64,000 nucleotides of DNA from Lichenicoccus sp965213775 (GTDB lineage: Bacteria > Pseudomonadota > Alphaproteobacteria > Acetobacterales > Acetobacteraceae), in the NCBI GenBank assembly GCA_965213775.1, contig CBDCAC010000005.1, forward strand, positions 620,001-684,000, in the 5' to 3' direction. Positions 41,681 through 50,986 of this stretch are shown here, in pieces; positions within the stretch are counted from its first letter, which is position 1; every line of letters begins with the position of its first letter. The notes below the pieces were generated by a model, which saw only the letters and a program-made list of their open reading frames with translations, did not search any database and was not told the origin of the DNA. A program made the translations under genes and the position numbers.

Positions 41681-42802
41681 TCACGAGCTGGACGCAGCGC
41701 GTCGTTGAGCTGCGATGTGACGAGGCAGGGCGGAGTCCGCCGAGGCGGCCGGCTCGACTCCGTGAGGCGGTGGCTCGCTCGCGGGAGCCGAGCGGTGCGG
41801 CATGGCGGCCGCCGTGCCGCCGGTGCGCTGCAGCCGTTCCACCAGGAAGGCCGGCGTCAGCGCGACCAGGCCGTCCGCGGCGTCGCTGCCGATACCGGCC
41901 TCGGACAGCGCGAGCTTGGCGGCGGCAGCGGCGCACAGGACGCCGCCCAGCCGTCGTGACGGATCGGTACGCGTCGCCACCAACGTCCGCGCGCCCAGGG
42001 CGGCATGTGCGCGCGCGATCTCCTGCGCCTCCTCGGGATCCAGGCCGCACGGCAGCACCAGCGCCATCGCAGCACCGGACGAGGCGAGCATCCCGCGCAA
42101 CGTCTCCGCCTGAGCCGGGTCCTCGAGCTCGAGCCCCGGCGCGTCGATCAGCGCCGGCTGCCCCGGCGCCCGGCGCGCCAGCGCACGGCTCAGCATCTGT
42201 GGCGTACCCGCGGCCACCAGCGTGAGGTCGAGCAGCCGGGTGAAGGCGGCGAGCTGCTCGATGGCGCCGGCGCGCTTCCCGTCCGCGGTGATGACCATCG
42301 GCTGCTGTCCGGCCATCACCATGCGTGTCGCCAGACGCGCGACGGTCAGCGTCTTGCCGCCTCCGGGCGGTCCCGCGAACAGCAGCGGATCGTCCTCGGC
42401 GCCGACCGGCAGCGGCACGTAGCGAAAGGTCCGGATGCAAGCCTGCTGCATCGGCGCGGCCGTCAGAAGGTCGATCAGGGCGGGCGGCAGCCCGTGCCAG
42501 GCGAGCGTGGTCTGCTGGAAACTCGGCGCGATCGGTCCAGCCGATGCCGGCTGCGGCGCATCGCGCGGCGCGTGCGGCCGGTCGCGAGACGGCCGGACGA
42601 ACGGTTCGAGATCCTCCACGGCCGGGCGGGGCTGCGCGGGCGCGCGCAGCTCCGGCGGATCATTGACCTCCAGGGCCGCGGTCACCTCGACGAAGCCGTC
42701 GCGAACCCGGTCCGACAGGATCAACGCCTCGGGCCCGAGCTCGGCACGGATCTGCGCCATCGCTGCCGCGAGCGTGGAGGCACGGAAGATCCTAATGCGC
42801 AT
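41681..42802 (-). CDS. flhF: Flagellar SRP-type GTPase FlhF
   Basis: 373 residues: an N-terminal basic region with MRIRIFRASTLAAAMAQIRAELG, a Pro-rich linker (about 50-95), and an SRP-GTPase domain with P-loop AGPPGGGKT near residue 144 and TADGKRAGA. Typical FlhF proteins have DTAG where this has DAPG (IDAPGLELED), and the chain ends in a variable tail. It marks the flagellar pole. It lies between flhA (33 bases) and flhG (10 bases). Confidence 0.9.
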   Translation of the reverse strand: MRIRIFRASTLAAAMAQIRAELGPEALILSDRVRDGFVEVTAALEVNDPPELRAPAQPRPAVEDLEPFVRPSRDRPHAPRDAPQPASAGPIAPSFQQTTLAWHGLPPALIDLLTAAPMQQACIRTFRYVPLPVGAEDDPLLFAGPPGGGKTLTVARLATRMVMAGQQPMVITADGKRAGAIEQLAAFTRLLDLTLVAAGTPQMLSRALARRAPGQPALIDAPGLELEDPAQAETLRGMLASSGAAMALVLPCGLDPEEAQEIARAHAALGARTLVATRTDPSRRLGGVLCAAAAAKLALSEAGIGSDAADGLVALTPAFLVERLQRTGGTAAAMPHRSAPASEPPPHGVEPAASADSALPRHIAAQRRAASSS

Positions 42803-42835
42803 GCACGGCCGTCCTGGCTGGGCGCAAGACCCGCA

Positions 42836-44941
42836 TCAGATCGATTCCAACGTGCGTATGCGCACTCGCGCCGAGATCTCGGCCTGAGACAGCACCGAAC
42901 TCGACGGTCGCAGCCGCTCGACGATGGAGCGCATCGGGACGCGCAGCGCGCCGTTGACCAAGATGACCGGCGACTCGCCATGCGCCGCGGCCGCGTCCAG
43001 TGCGGCGCGCAGCTTACCGATGAACTCGTTGAGCCGCGACGGCGCCATCGCGAGCTGCCGGTCCTCGGCGGGCCCGACAAGGCTCTCGAGGAAGGCCGCT
43101 TCCCAGTTCGGCGTCAGGGTGATCAGCGGGACGTAGCCGGCCGGCCCGACATGGGCATCGCTGATCTGTCGCGCCAGGCGCATGCGCACGTGGCTCACGA
43201 TCAGCGACACCGCGCGCAGCCCGCTGCCGCAGGCTTCCTGCACGCCCTCGAGGATGGTCGGCAGGTCGCGGATCGAGACGCGCTCGGCGAGCAGCGACTG
43301 CAGCACGCGCTGGATCGCGCCGGTGGAGATCTGCGACGGGATCAGGTCCGCCACCAGCTTCTGCTGCTCGCGCGGCATCTCGTCGAGCAGCTTCTGCGTC
43401 TCCGTGTAGGAAAGCAGCTCGGCCATCGTCTCGCGGACCACTTCGGTCAGATGCGTGCTCAGCACGCTGGCCGGATCGACCACGGTGCAGCCCTTGAACA
43501 GCGCCTGCTCCCGGTGCGCGGTGTCGATCCACAGCGCGGGCAGGCCGAAGGCCGGTTCGGTGGTGCGTTCGCCGGGCAGATCCGGCACGCCCCCCTTGGG
43601 ATCCATCACCAGCAGGCGGGTCGGCCGGATCTCGCCGCGGCCCGCCGTGATCTCCTTGATCCGGATGTGGTAGGCGTCGGGGCCGAGCTGCATATTGTCC
43701 TGGATGCGCACCGGCGGCAGCACGAAGCCCATCTCCTGCGCGATGGTCCGACGCAGCGCCTTGATCTGCTCGGTCAGGCGCGGCGTCTCGCCGCCGGCCA
43801 GCGGCAGCAGGCCGTAGCCGAGCTCCAGCCGTATCATGTCGATGCGCATCGCATCCGTGATTGGGGGTTCGGACGGAGAGGCGGACACGATGGTCGCCGG
43901 ATCCGGGTCGGCGGGTGCCGCGGGCGTCTTGAAGCGCAGCCACGCCGCACCCCCGGCCAGGCCGCCCAGCGCCAGGAACGGCAGGGTTGGCAGCCCAGGC
44001 ATCAGCGCCAGCACCAGGGCAGCTCCGGCGGCGAGCGCCATCGGCTTGGGATTGCCGCCGAGCTGGCGCACCAGGGCCACGTCCGCCGCGCCTTCCGTGC
44101 CTCCCTTGGTCACCACGATGCCGGACGCGGTGGACACCAGCAGGGCCGGTATCTGGGAGGTCAGCCCGTCACCGACGGTCAAGGTGGTGAAGGTCGCGGC
44201 CGCGTCGGAGAATGCCATGCCGTGCCGGATCAGCCCGATCGCGAGACCGCCGATGATGTTGATCACCGTGATCAGCAGGCCCGCGATGGCATCGCCGCGG
44301 ACGAACTTCGCCGCACCGTCCATGGCGCCGTAGAAGCCGCTCTCTTCTTCCAGCTCGCGCCGCCGCAGCCGGGCGACCTTCTCGGTGATCGCGCCGGCCG
44401 ACAGCTCGGCATCGATCGCCATCTGCTTGCCGGGCATCGCATCGAGGCTGAAGCGGGCCGCGACCTCGGCGATGCGCCCGGAACCCTTGGTGATGACCAT
44501 GAAGTTCACCACCAGCAGGATGGCGAACAGGATCACCCCGATCACGACGTCGCCGCCCATCAGGAAGCCGCCGAAGGCCGCCACGACGTGCCCGGCGGCG
44601 AGCGGCCCCTCGTGGCCGTGGCTGAGGATCAGCCTGGTGGTGGCGACCTCGAGCGACAGGCGCAGCAGCGTCGTCAGCAGCAGCAGCGTCGGGAAGGAGG
44701 TGAAATCGAGCGGACGCTGCAGGAACAGCGCCACCATCAGCACCAGGACCGAAGCCGTGATCGACAGCGACAAGCCAAGATCGAGCACGAAGGTCGGCAG
44801 CGGCAGCACCAGCACCGACAGCAGCGCGACCACACCCAGGGCGAGGCCGATGTCGGTGCCAGGCGCGTAGCGCCGCAGCTTGACCCGCCAGGCGGCGATG
44901 CCGGCCTTCGGCGCGCCGGCGTCGAGGGTGGTGCCGCTCAC
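42836..44941 (-). CDS. flhA: Flagellar export gate protein FlhA
   Basis: 701 residues. The first 330 hold about eight membrane segments with the family blocks FLMGGDVVIGVILFAILLVVN and GSGRIAEVAARFSLDAMPGKQM; the soluble C-terminal part binds export substrates and chaperones. It forms the nonameric gate of the flagellar type III apparatus. It follows flbD by 3 bases. Confidence 0.97.
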   Translation of the reverse strand: MSGTTLDAGAPKAGIAAWRVKLRRYAPGTDIGLALGVVALLSVLVLPLPTFVLDLGLSLSITASVLVLMVALFLQRPLDFTSFPTLLLLTTLLRLSLEVATTRLILSHGHEGPLAAGHVVAAFGGFLMGGDVVIGVILFAILLVVNFMVITKGSGRIAEVAARFSLDAMPGKQMAIDAELSAGAITEKVARLRRRELEEESGFYGAMDGAAKFVRGDAIAGLLITVINIIGGLAIGLIRHGMAFSDAAATFTTLTVGDGLTSQIPALLVSTASGIVVTKGGTEGAADVALVRQLGGNPKPMALAAGAALVLALMPGLPTLPFLALGGLAGGAAWLRFKTPAAPADPDPATIVSASPSEPPITDAMRIDMIRLELGYGLLPLAGGETPRLTEQIKALRRTIAQEMGFVLPPVRIQDNMQLGPDAYHIRIKEITAGRGEIRPTRLLVMDPKGGVPDLPGERTTEPAFGLPALWIDTAHREQALFKGCTVVDPASVLSTHLTEVVRETMAELLSYTETQKLLDEMPREQQKLVADLIPSQISTGAIQRVLQSLLAERVSIRDLPTILEGVQEACGSGLRAVSLIVSHVRMRLARQISDAHVGPAGYVPLITLTPNWEAAFLESLVGPAEDRQLAMAPSRLNEFIGKLRAALDAAAAHGESPVILVNGALRVPMRSIVERLRPSSSVLSQAEISARVRIRTLESI

Positions 44942-44944
44942 GGA

Positions 44945-46303
44945 TCAGGCCGCCCAGTTGCCTGCCGGAGGCGGCGGCACCGCGAGCCCCTGGCCGGCAT
45001 AGTCGCGCAGCTTGTTGCGCAGCGCCCGGATGGAGATGCCGAGGATGGTGGCCGCATGCGTCCGGTTGCCGAAGGTGTGATGCAGCGTCTCGATGATCAG
45101 CGCCTGCTCGACCTCGTCCATACGTCGGCCGACGAGGCCGCTGACGCCTGTGCTCTCGCGCGCGGGCGCTGGATGCGCCGCGCGATCCGACGATGCGGCG
45201 GCGACGTCGTGCGGCAGATCGAGATCCGCCGCGCCGACCGTCGCCGTCTCGGCCAGCAGCACGGCGCGATGCATCAGGTTCTCGAGTTCGCGCACGTTGC
45301 CCGGCCAGTCGTGGCGGGCGAGGCAGGCGAGTGCGGCCTCGTTCAGCTGCCGTGGCGTAAGCCCGTTCGCCTCGCTGTAGTGGCGCAGATAATGATCGGC
45401 GAGGACCGGGATATCGGCCGGTCGTGTGCGCAGCGGCGGCAGCACCAGGTTGACCACGTTCAGTCGGAAGAAGAGGTCGGCGCGGAAACGGCCGGCGGCG
45501 GCTTCCGCGGCGAGATCGCGGTTGCTCGTCGCGAGGATGCGCACATCCACCCGGACCGGCGCCGAACCGCCGAGGCGGTCGATCTCGCGCTCCTGGATGG
45601 CGCGCAGCAGCTTGGCCTGCAGACGCACGTCCATCTCGCTGATCTCGTCGAGCAGCAGCGTGCCGCCGTCCGCCGCCTCGAACTTGCCGATCCGCCGTCC
45701 GGCGGCGCCGCTGAACGCACCCTTCTCATGGCCGAACAGCTCGGACTCCAGGAGATGTTCCGGGATCGCGGCACAGTTCAGCGCCACGAACGACGCCTGG
45801 GCGCGCGGCGATCGACGGTGGATATGCCGCGCCATGACTTCCTTGCCGGTCCCGGATTCGCCCGTGATCAGGATCGACGCGTTCGCCCGTGCCACCTGGT
45901 CCGCGCGCCGCAGCATCGCCAGCATGACGGGATCGCGCGCGACCACCGGGTGGCCTTCGCCGGAGGCCGCCTCCAGCATCGCGGCGATCAGTTCCGGATC
46001 GGGCGGCAGCGGCAGGAAGTCCTGTGCGCCGTCGCGCACCGCGCGCAGCACCGCGTCGGGATCATTCTCCTGCCCGCACGCGATCACCGGCACCGCGATC
46101 CGCTCGAGTGCGAGCGAGCGCACCAGCACCGCGATCTGCTGGTCGATCTCGCACAGCACGAGGTTCACGGCGGCGTCGTCGCGCAGGCGGATGATGCCGG
46201 CGGCGACATCGTCGGCCTGATCGAGACGAACCCCGCGCGCGACCGCGATGGCCGCGGCCTTGCCCAATTCGCCGGCCAGGGAACCGATGATCAGGACACG
46301 CAT
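44945..46303 (-). CDS. flbD: Sigma-54-dependent flagellar regulator FlbD
   Basis: 452 residues: a receiver-like domain (1-115), an AAA+ sigma-54 activation domain with Walker A GESGTGKE near residue 146 and the GAFSGA loop for GAFTGA, and a C-terminal Fis-type helix-turn-helix (THAATILGISIRALRNKL). The receiver lacks the acidic pair and the phosphoacceptor Asp (NLVLCEID) and the Lys, as in Caulobacter FlbD. In that system FliX supplies control; no fliX is seen here. It should activate hook and later genes such as flgE. Confidence 0.92.
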   Translation of the reverse strand: MRVLIIGSLAGELGKAAAIAVARGVRLDQADDVAAGIIRLRDDAAVNLVLCEIDQQIAVLVRSLALERIAVPVIACGQENDPDAVLRAVRDGAQDFLPLPPDPELIAAMLEAASGEGHPVVARDPVMLAMLRRADQVARANASILITGESGTGKEVMARHIHRRSPRAQASFVALNCAAIPEHLLESELFGHEKGAFSGAAGRRIGKFEAADGGTLLLDEISEMDVRLQAKLLRAIQEREIDRLGGSAPVRVDVRILATSNRDLAAEAAAGRFRADLFFRLNVVNLVLPPLRTRPADIPVLADHYLRHYSEANGLTPRQLNEAALACLARHDWPGNVRELENLMHRAVLLAETATVGAADLDLPHDVAAASSDRAAHPAPARESTGVSGLVGRRMDEVEQALIIETLHHTFGNRTHAATILGISIRALRNKLRDYAGQGLAVPPPPAGNWAA

Positions 46304-46304
46304 G

Positions 46305-46628
46305 TCAGATGCCCCGATCCGCCTTGACGATCTCGGTCATCGTGACGCCGAGGCGGTTCTCGCCGACCATCACGACCTCGCCACGTGCCACCAACCGGTT
46401 GTTGACGTAGATATCGATCGCCTCTCCGATCTTGCGATCGAGTTCGACCACCGCGCCGCGTCCGAGCTTGAGCAGCTGGCTTACCTGCATCGTGCTCTTG
46501 CCGAGCACCGCACTCACGGTGACCGGGATGTCGTAGACCGCTCCCAGATCATGCGAGTTCCGCGAGGAGGAGGGCTCCTGTCCGAGCGGGAGCTCCGAGA
46601 GCTCGGTCAGATCAATCTCAGTGGACAT
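46305..46628 (-). CDS. fliN: Flagellar motor switch protein FliN
   Basis: 107 residues with the SpoA fold of FliN in the last 75 (VYDIPVTVSAVLGKS, LKLGRGAVVELDR, IDIYVNNRLVARGEVV). FliN forms the lower C ring and binds FliH. It overlaps fliH by 11 bases and is followed after 1 base by flbD. Confidence 0.95.
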   Translation of the reverse strand: MSTEIDLTELSELPLGQEPSSSRNSHDLGAVYDIPVTVSAVLGKSTMQVSQLLKLGRGAVVELDRKIGEAIDIYVNNRLVARGEVVMVGENRLGVTMTEIVKADRGI

Positions 46629-47316
46629 CGTCGATCTCCGGTGCGGGTTCGTGTCCAGCCTCGAACAGGGCGAGCACTGCGTCGCGGATGAAATTACACG
46701 TCGAGGCGGTATCGCGGAGCGCGCCGCCGTTCTGCCACGAAATCGCGATGTCGCCGGGCATCAGCTTGCTGGAGCTGGCCCAGGTGACGCAGGTGCTGGA
46801 ACCTTCGAGCAGGGACTTGGTCTCTTCCTCCAGCACCGCACGCAGCGAGGCGTGCACGCGGATCTGCAGTTCCGGCTGCTGCCGCATCGGAGGCACGATC
46901 CGGTGCAGCAAGGCGCGCAGCTCCGCTTCTGCATGGTCGGCGCACAGGGCCGGAAGTGCGACCGAGAGCAGCGACAGGGTCGTGCGCGCGATCATGCCCA
47001 GCGCCTGCTCGACGATCCGCGCGGATTGCTCCTGCGTCGCGGAAAGCTGCCCTGCCAGGTTCTGGGCGGCGAGGTTGCGCTGGCTGGCGATCGACGCGGC
47101 CGTCTCGCGCAGTGCCTCATCCCGGCCCCTCTGGTGCGCTTCTTCGGCGGCGGCACGCAGCTCACCGAGCGTGAAGCTCGGCACCACCGTCTCCGGCTGT
47201 GCGGCCGCCCGTGCCATCACCGGCGTCAAGCAGGGCGCCTGCAGCAGCGGCTCATCAAAATCTTCCGCGTAGAGCACGCCGGACATGGCCGTCGGCAGCG
47301 CATGCTTGCGCATCAT
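46618..47316 (-). CDS. fliH: Flagellar assembly protein FliH-like
   Basis: 232 residues. A coiled-coil middle with Ala/Gln/Arg heptads (about 50-110) precedes a globular C-terminal part (ELRALLHRIVPPM) like that of FliH, which escorts FliI to the export gate. Position between fliG and fliN is the usual one in alphaproteobacteria. Sequence is weakly conserved; the Caulobacter counterpart is FlbE. Confidence 0.8.
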   Translation of the reverse strand: MMRKHALPTAMSGVLYAEDFDEPLLQAPCLTPVMARAAAQPETVVPSFTLGELRAAAEEAHQRGRDEALRETAASIASQRNLAAQNLAGQLSATQEQSARIVEQALGMIARTTLSLLSVALPALCADHAEAELRALLHRIVPPMRQQPELQIRVHASLRAVLEEETKSLLEGSSTCVTWASSSKLMPGDIAISWQNGGALRDTASTCNFIRDAVLALFEAGHEPAPEIDDVH

Positions 47317-47317
47317 C

Positions 47318-48331
47318 TCACAGCACCATCTGCTCGTCCTTGTGGTCGTTTATCTCGATCTCGCCCTGCTGTGCGAGATCCTTTGCCAGGGCGACGATCG
47401 CGCCCTGCGCCTCGTCCACGTCTCGCAGGCGGACCGGTCCGAGCGTTGCGATCTCGTCACGGAGCAGCTTGCCGGCGCGCTCCGACAGCGTCGACAGGAA
47501 CAGGTTGCGGATATTCTCCGGCGCACCCTTGAGCGCGATCGGGAGCTTACTCTTCTCGACGACCCGCATGAGCTTCTGGATCGCATCTGCGGGCAGCCGA
47601 CCCAGATCGTCGAAGGTGAACATGAGCGACTTGACCCGCTCGGCCGCGTCCCGGTTGCGATCCTCCAGCGCGGACATGAAGCGTCCCTCGACCTGGCGAT
47701 CGAGATTGTTGAAGATTTCAGCCACCAGCTCGTGGCTATCCCGGCGGGTGCTGCGGGCCAGGTTGGACATGAACTCCGAGCGCAGCGTCTTCTCGACGCT
47801 GTCGAGCACGTCGCGCTGCACGCTCTCCATGCGCAACATGCGCATGATCACCTCCATGGCGAAGCCGTCCGGCAGCAGGCCGAGCACACGGGCCGCATGG
47901 TCCGGTTTCACCTTGCTCAGGACGACCGCCACGGTCTGCGGGTACTCGTTCTTGAGGTAGTTCGCGAGCACGCCTTCGTTGACGTTTCCGAGCTTGTCCC
48001 ACATGGTCCGCCCGGCCGGTCCGCGGATCTCCTCCATGATCTGGCTCGCGCGCTCGCGCGACAGGGTCTTCTGCAGCAGCCGCTCTGTGCTGTCGTAGCT
48101 GCCGACGAGCATTCCGGCAGAGCCGATGTTCTTGGAGAAGTCGACGCACAGATCCTCGACGATCTCGGCCGGTACGCTGCCGAGCTGCGTCATCGCGAAC
48201 GAGATCTCCTTGATTTCCTCCTCATGCATCATCTCGAACAGCTTCGAGCATTGCTCCTCGCCAAGCGCCAGCATCAGGCAGGCTGCCTTCTCGGCACCGG
48301 TCATCGATGAGGTGATCGTCTTGCCGGCCAT
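47318..48331 (-). CDS. fliG: Flagellar motor switch protein FliG
   Basis: 337 residues from ATG 48331, chosen because AGGAGG lies 10 bases upstream and the frame starts MAGKTITSSMTGAEKAA; ATG 48352 would overlap fliF further. Armadillo-like domains are clear, and the C-terminal torque helix contains the charged residues seen in MFTFDDLGRLP and DEIATLGPVRLRDVD. It links the MS ring to the C ring. Its start overlaps the fliF stop region by a few bases. Confidence 0.97.
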   Translation of the reverse strand: MAGKTITSSMTGAEKAACLMLALGEEQCSKLFEMMHEEEIKEISFAMTQLGSVPAEIVEDLCVDFSKNIGSAGMLVGSYDSTERLLQKTLSRERASQIMEEIRGPAGRTMWDKLGNVNEGVLANYLKNEYPQTVAVVLSKVKPDHAARVLGLLPDGFAMEVIMRMLRMESVQRDVLDSVEKTLRSEFMSNLARSTRRDSHELVAEIFNNLDRQVEGRFMSALEDRNRDAAERVKSLMFTFDDLGRLPADAIQKLMRVVEKSKLPIALKGAPENIRNLFLSTLSERAGKLLRDEIATLGPVRLRDVDEAQGAIVALAKDLAQQGEIEINDHKDEQMVL

Positions 48332-48332
48332 G

Positions 48333-50048
48333 TCAGCCTGCCTCCTGCTCATGGCCGAGCCAGCTGCGCAGTATCGAGAGGCTTTCCTCGGGATGCTTGC
48401 TTACCAAGTCGACGATCTGGCGGATCGAGGAGGCGCGCAGCCTGCCGTCGATGTTGGCGATGCTGATCATGCTCTCGTCCGGACTGCCGCCGGCGCCGTC
48501 GCCGGGACCGCCCAGCAGCGCGAGACTGGTACCGGCTCCCTGGCCCACGCCGGCCCTGGGGGCACTGATGCCCGGATATCGCGCCTCGGAGGCAAGCCCC
48601 GCGCCCATCGCGGCGGCCGCGATGCCGTCCGCCCCGGCGCCTCCCGACAGCGCCGCTCCGCTCCCGGTCAGGCGCATCACCATGGGTCGGACCACGAACA
48701 GCAGCGCGAGCAGGACGAACAGGCCGAGCAGACCGGTCTGACCCAGGCGCATGACGTCGTCACGGGTGAAGTGCAGGCCCAGCAGCCCGCCTCCGGCAGC
48801 CTGCGCGAGATCCTCGGTGGGTGCCGTGAAGGGCATGCTGACGACGCTCACGGTGTCGCCGCGCTTGCCGTCGAAGCCGATCGCGCTCTTGACCAGGGTC
48901 GCGATCTGATCGAGCTCGGCCTGGTCGCGCGGCATCCACGATGGCTTGCCGTCCGCGCCGCGCCCCACCTTGCCGTCGACCATCACCGCCAGACTGATGC
49001 GGGCGATCCTCGGCTGATCCTGCACGACGGTGCGCACCGTCTTACCGATCTCGTAGTTGTTGACCTCGTCCTGCTTGTCCTCCTGGCTGCCGTTCTGGCT
49101 CTGGCTGGCGTTCGCGTTCGGCAGGTTGTTCTGGACCGAAGTGTTGGGCTCGGCCTCGGTGTTGCGGCTCTTGTCGGACGTGGTCTGCTGCGAGCGCAGC
49201 ACCTGCTGATCCGGATTGTAGCTCTCCTGGGTCTCGTGGATCTGGTCGACATCCATCGTCACCGCGGCTTCGGCGCGGACGTGCTCCAGCCCCACGGTCG
49301 GCTCGAGCATCTCCTCCACAGCGTGGGCGAGACGCAGCTCGGTCGCCTGCCGCAGCTCGTCCACGCTGCGGGCGGCGCCCAGCGCTCCGGTCGGCTGGCC
49401 GGCGCGGGCGAGCACGTTGCCGCGGCTGTCGATCACGCCGATGTTCTGCGCCTTCAACCCGGGAACGGCGGCGCCCACGAGGTTCAGGACCGCCTGCACG
49501 CCCTCCGGATCAAGGCGGTTGGGGCCGGCCATCGACAGCAGCACGCTGGCCTGCGCCGCCTGCTGCTCGCTCGCGAAAGGCTCGCGATGAGGCAGCACGA
49601 GATGCACGCGGGCACCGCGCACGCCGCTGATCAGGCGGATCGAGCGGGCGAGCTCGCCTTCCAGGGCGCGGGTCTGGTTGATCGTCTGCTCGAACTGGGT
49701 GGCCGTGAGGCTGTCGCCGCGATCGAAGATCTCGTAGCCCACCGACCCGCCGGACGGCAGCCCGGTCTTGGCGAGGAGGAGGCGGGCGGCGGCGACCTGA
49801 TCCGCCGGCACCATGATCCGATCGTCCTGACCGCCGAGCTCATGCTGGATGTGGGCCTTGTCCAGCGCGTCGGCAATCTGGCCCGCTTCGCGGAGATCCA
49901 GGTCGCCGTAGAGCAGGGCCATGTGGGGGGAGCCACCGCCGTGGATCATGAGCATCGCCAGCATCGCCAGCATGCCGACGGCGACCGCCGCCATGGTTGC
50001 CAAGCGCGCCGGCCCCAGCGCCTTCAGCCCTTCGAGGAAGGCTTTCAT
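48333..50048 (-). CDS. fliF: Flagellar MS-ring protein FliF
   Basis: 571 residues: an N-terminal membrane segment (about 15-37), the ring-building motifs (LPSGGSVGYEIFDRGDSLTATQFEQ region and VHLVLPHREPF), a Gln/Asn-rich linker near 320, a second membrane segment near 440-460 and a FliG-binding C-terminal helix. It is the first gene of the long minus-strand flagellar operon fliF-fliG-fliH-fliN-flbD-flhA-flhF-flhG. Confidence 0.97.
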   Translation of the reverse strand: MKAFLEGLKALGPARLATMAAVAVGMLAMLAMLMIHGGGSPHMALLYGDLDLREAGQIADALDKAHIQHELGGQDDRIMVPADQVAAARLLLAKTGLPSGGSVGYEIFDRGDSLTATQFEQTINQTRALEGELARSIRLISGVRGARVHLVLPHREPFASEQQAAQASVLLSMAGPNRLDPEGVQAVLNLVGAAVPGLKAQNIGVIDSRGNVLARAGQPTGALGAARSVDELRQATELRLAHAVEEMLEPTVGLEHVRAEAAVTMDVDQIHETQESYNPDQQVLRSQQTTSDKSRNTEAEPNTSVQNNLPNANASQSQNGSQEDKQDEVNNYEIGKTVRTVVQDQPRIARISLAVMVDGKVGRGADGKPSWMPRDQAELDQIATLVKSAIGFDGKRGDTVSVVSMPFTAPTEDLAQAAGGGLLGLHFTRDDVMRLGQTGLLGLFVLLALLFVVRPMVMRLTGSGAALSGGAGADGIAAAAMGAGLASEARYPGISAPRAGVGQGAGTSLALLGGPGDGAGGSPDESMISIANIDGRLRASSIRQIVDLVSKHPEESLSILRSWLGHEQEAG

Positions 50049-50170
50049 GGGTCGCGTGATACCGGAACGGCAAGTCGATTCGGCAGCGTCATGGCCTCTT
50101 TCCGTGAACCGGCCTGAAGCCGGCGGCTTCCTGCCGCGGCGCCATCATCGCCCGCCAGCCCTTACGGAAA

Positions 50171-50178
50171 GGTTAACC
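50171..50178. promoter_or_regulatory. GGTTAACC palindrome, possible CtrA half-sites
   Basis: The palindrome contains TTAACC on both strands, the core of the CtrA half-site TTAACCAT. It lies about 125 bases upstream of fliF. A full TTAA-N7-TTAA pair is not present, so this is tentative. An adjacent CGGCA/TGCCG hairpin with a T-rich loop (50182-50196) may end flgD transcription. Confidence 0.3.
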
Positions 50179-50208
50179 GCTCGGCATTTTTTGCCGATCG
50201 GCCGCCCG

Positions 50209-50961
50209 TCAAGAAGTGGACCCGGCCGAGCTCGCGGTGCTGAAGGAGTTGACGTTCGTCATGTCGACGCTGTCGCTGCCCATCTGCAGCACGACGCCGC
50301 CGGTGCTCGATTTCGACACACCGGTGATCGTTCCGGTCGCCGTAAAGGGCACGGTTGTCACGTTGCCCGATCCATCCTGGGTCTGCACCGCGATCCCGTA
50401 GGTGCCGTCGGCCAGCTTGTTGCCGGCGTCGTCCTTGCCGTCCCACTGCCAGGTGTTGCTGCCCGCGGTGGAGGTCTGCTGCGCGGTGCGCACCACGGCA
50501 CCCGACATGTCGGTTACCGCGATCGCGATCGGCTCCGCGCTGCCGGTCGTGAAGTTGATGCTCGCCGCTCCCGACTGCAACGGAATCTGGGTTCCGGTGA
50601 AGTTTGCCGTCTGCCCGACCAGGCTGCTGCCCGAGGTCACCTGCGAGTCCTGGTTGAGCGAGATCAGCGTGTTGAGGTTGGTGTTGGTGTTGACCTGCTG
50701 CTGGACGCCGGCGAAGGTCGCGAGCTCGCTGGTGAAGGTATCCGAGCTCATCGGTGCGCTCGGATCCTGATTCTGCAGCTGCGTCGTCAGCATGGTCAGG
50801 AACGAGTTGAAGTTGTCGGCGATCGAGGACAGCGCGCTGGACGCGGTCGTGCTCGCGTCGCTCGAGGTCGCGCCGGCGCTGGCGCTGGCAGTCGTGCCGT
50901 TGGCCTTCGCTGCCTTCTCGGTCGAGTTCAGCAGGCTGGTCGAGGTTAAGCTGCCGCTCAT
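50209..50961 (-). CDS. flgD: Flagellar hook capping protein FlgD
   Basis: 250 residues from ATG 50961 with AAGGA upstream; the longer frame upstream is the fliK shadow. Early Ser/Thr/Ala-rich sequence is followed by FLTMLTTQLQNQDPSAPM, the FlgD signature, and later the Tudor/Fn3-like part with GSNTWQWDGKDDAGN and LADGTYGI. It caps the growing hook. It lies 25 bases after fliK. Confidence 0.95.
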   Translation of the reverse strand: MSGSLTSTSLLNSTEKAAKANGTTASASAGATSSDASTTASSALSSIADNFNSFLTMLTTQLQNQDPSAPMSSDTFTSELATFAGVQQQVNTNTNLNTLISLNQDSQVTSGSSLVGQTANFTGTQIPLQSGAASINFTTGSAEPIAIAVTDMSGAVVRTAQQTSTAGSNTWQWDGKDDAGNKLADGTYGIAVQTQDGSGNVTTVPFTATGTITGVSKSSTGGVVLQMGSDSVDMTNVNSFSTASSAGSTS

Positions 50962-50986
50962 GGTCTGTTCCTTACCTGATGATATG

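Noticed and set aside
42005..46327. A 1440-codon plus-strand open frame across flhF, flhA and flbD
   Set aside because: It is antisense to three well-recognised flagellar genes; its His/Arg/Gln-rich composition is the usual artefact of high-GC third positions.
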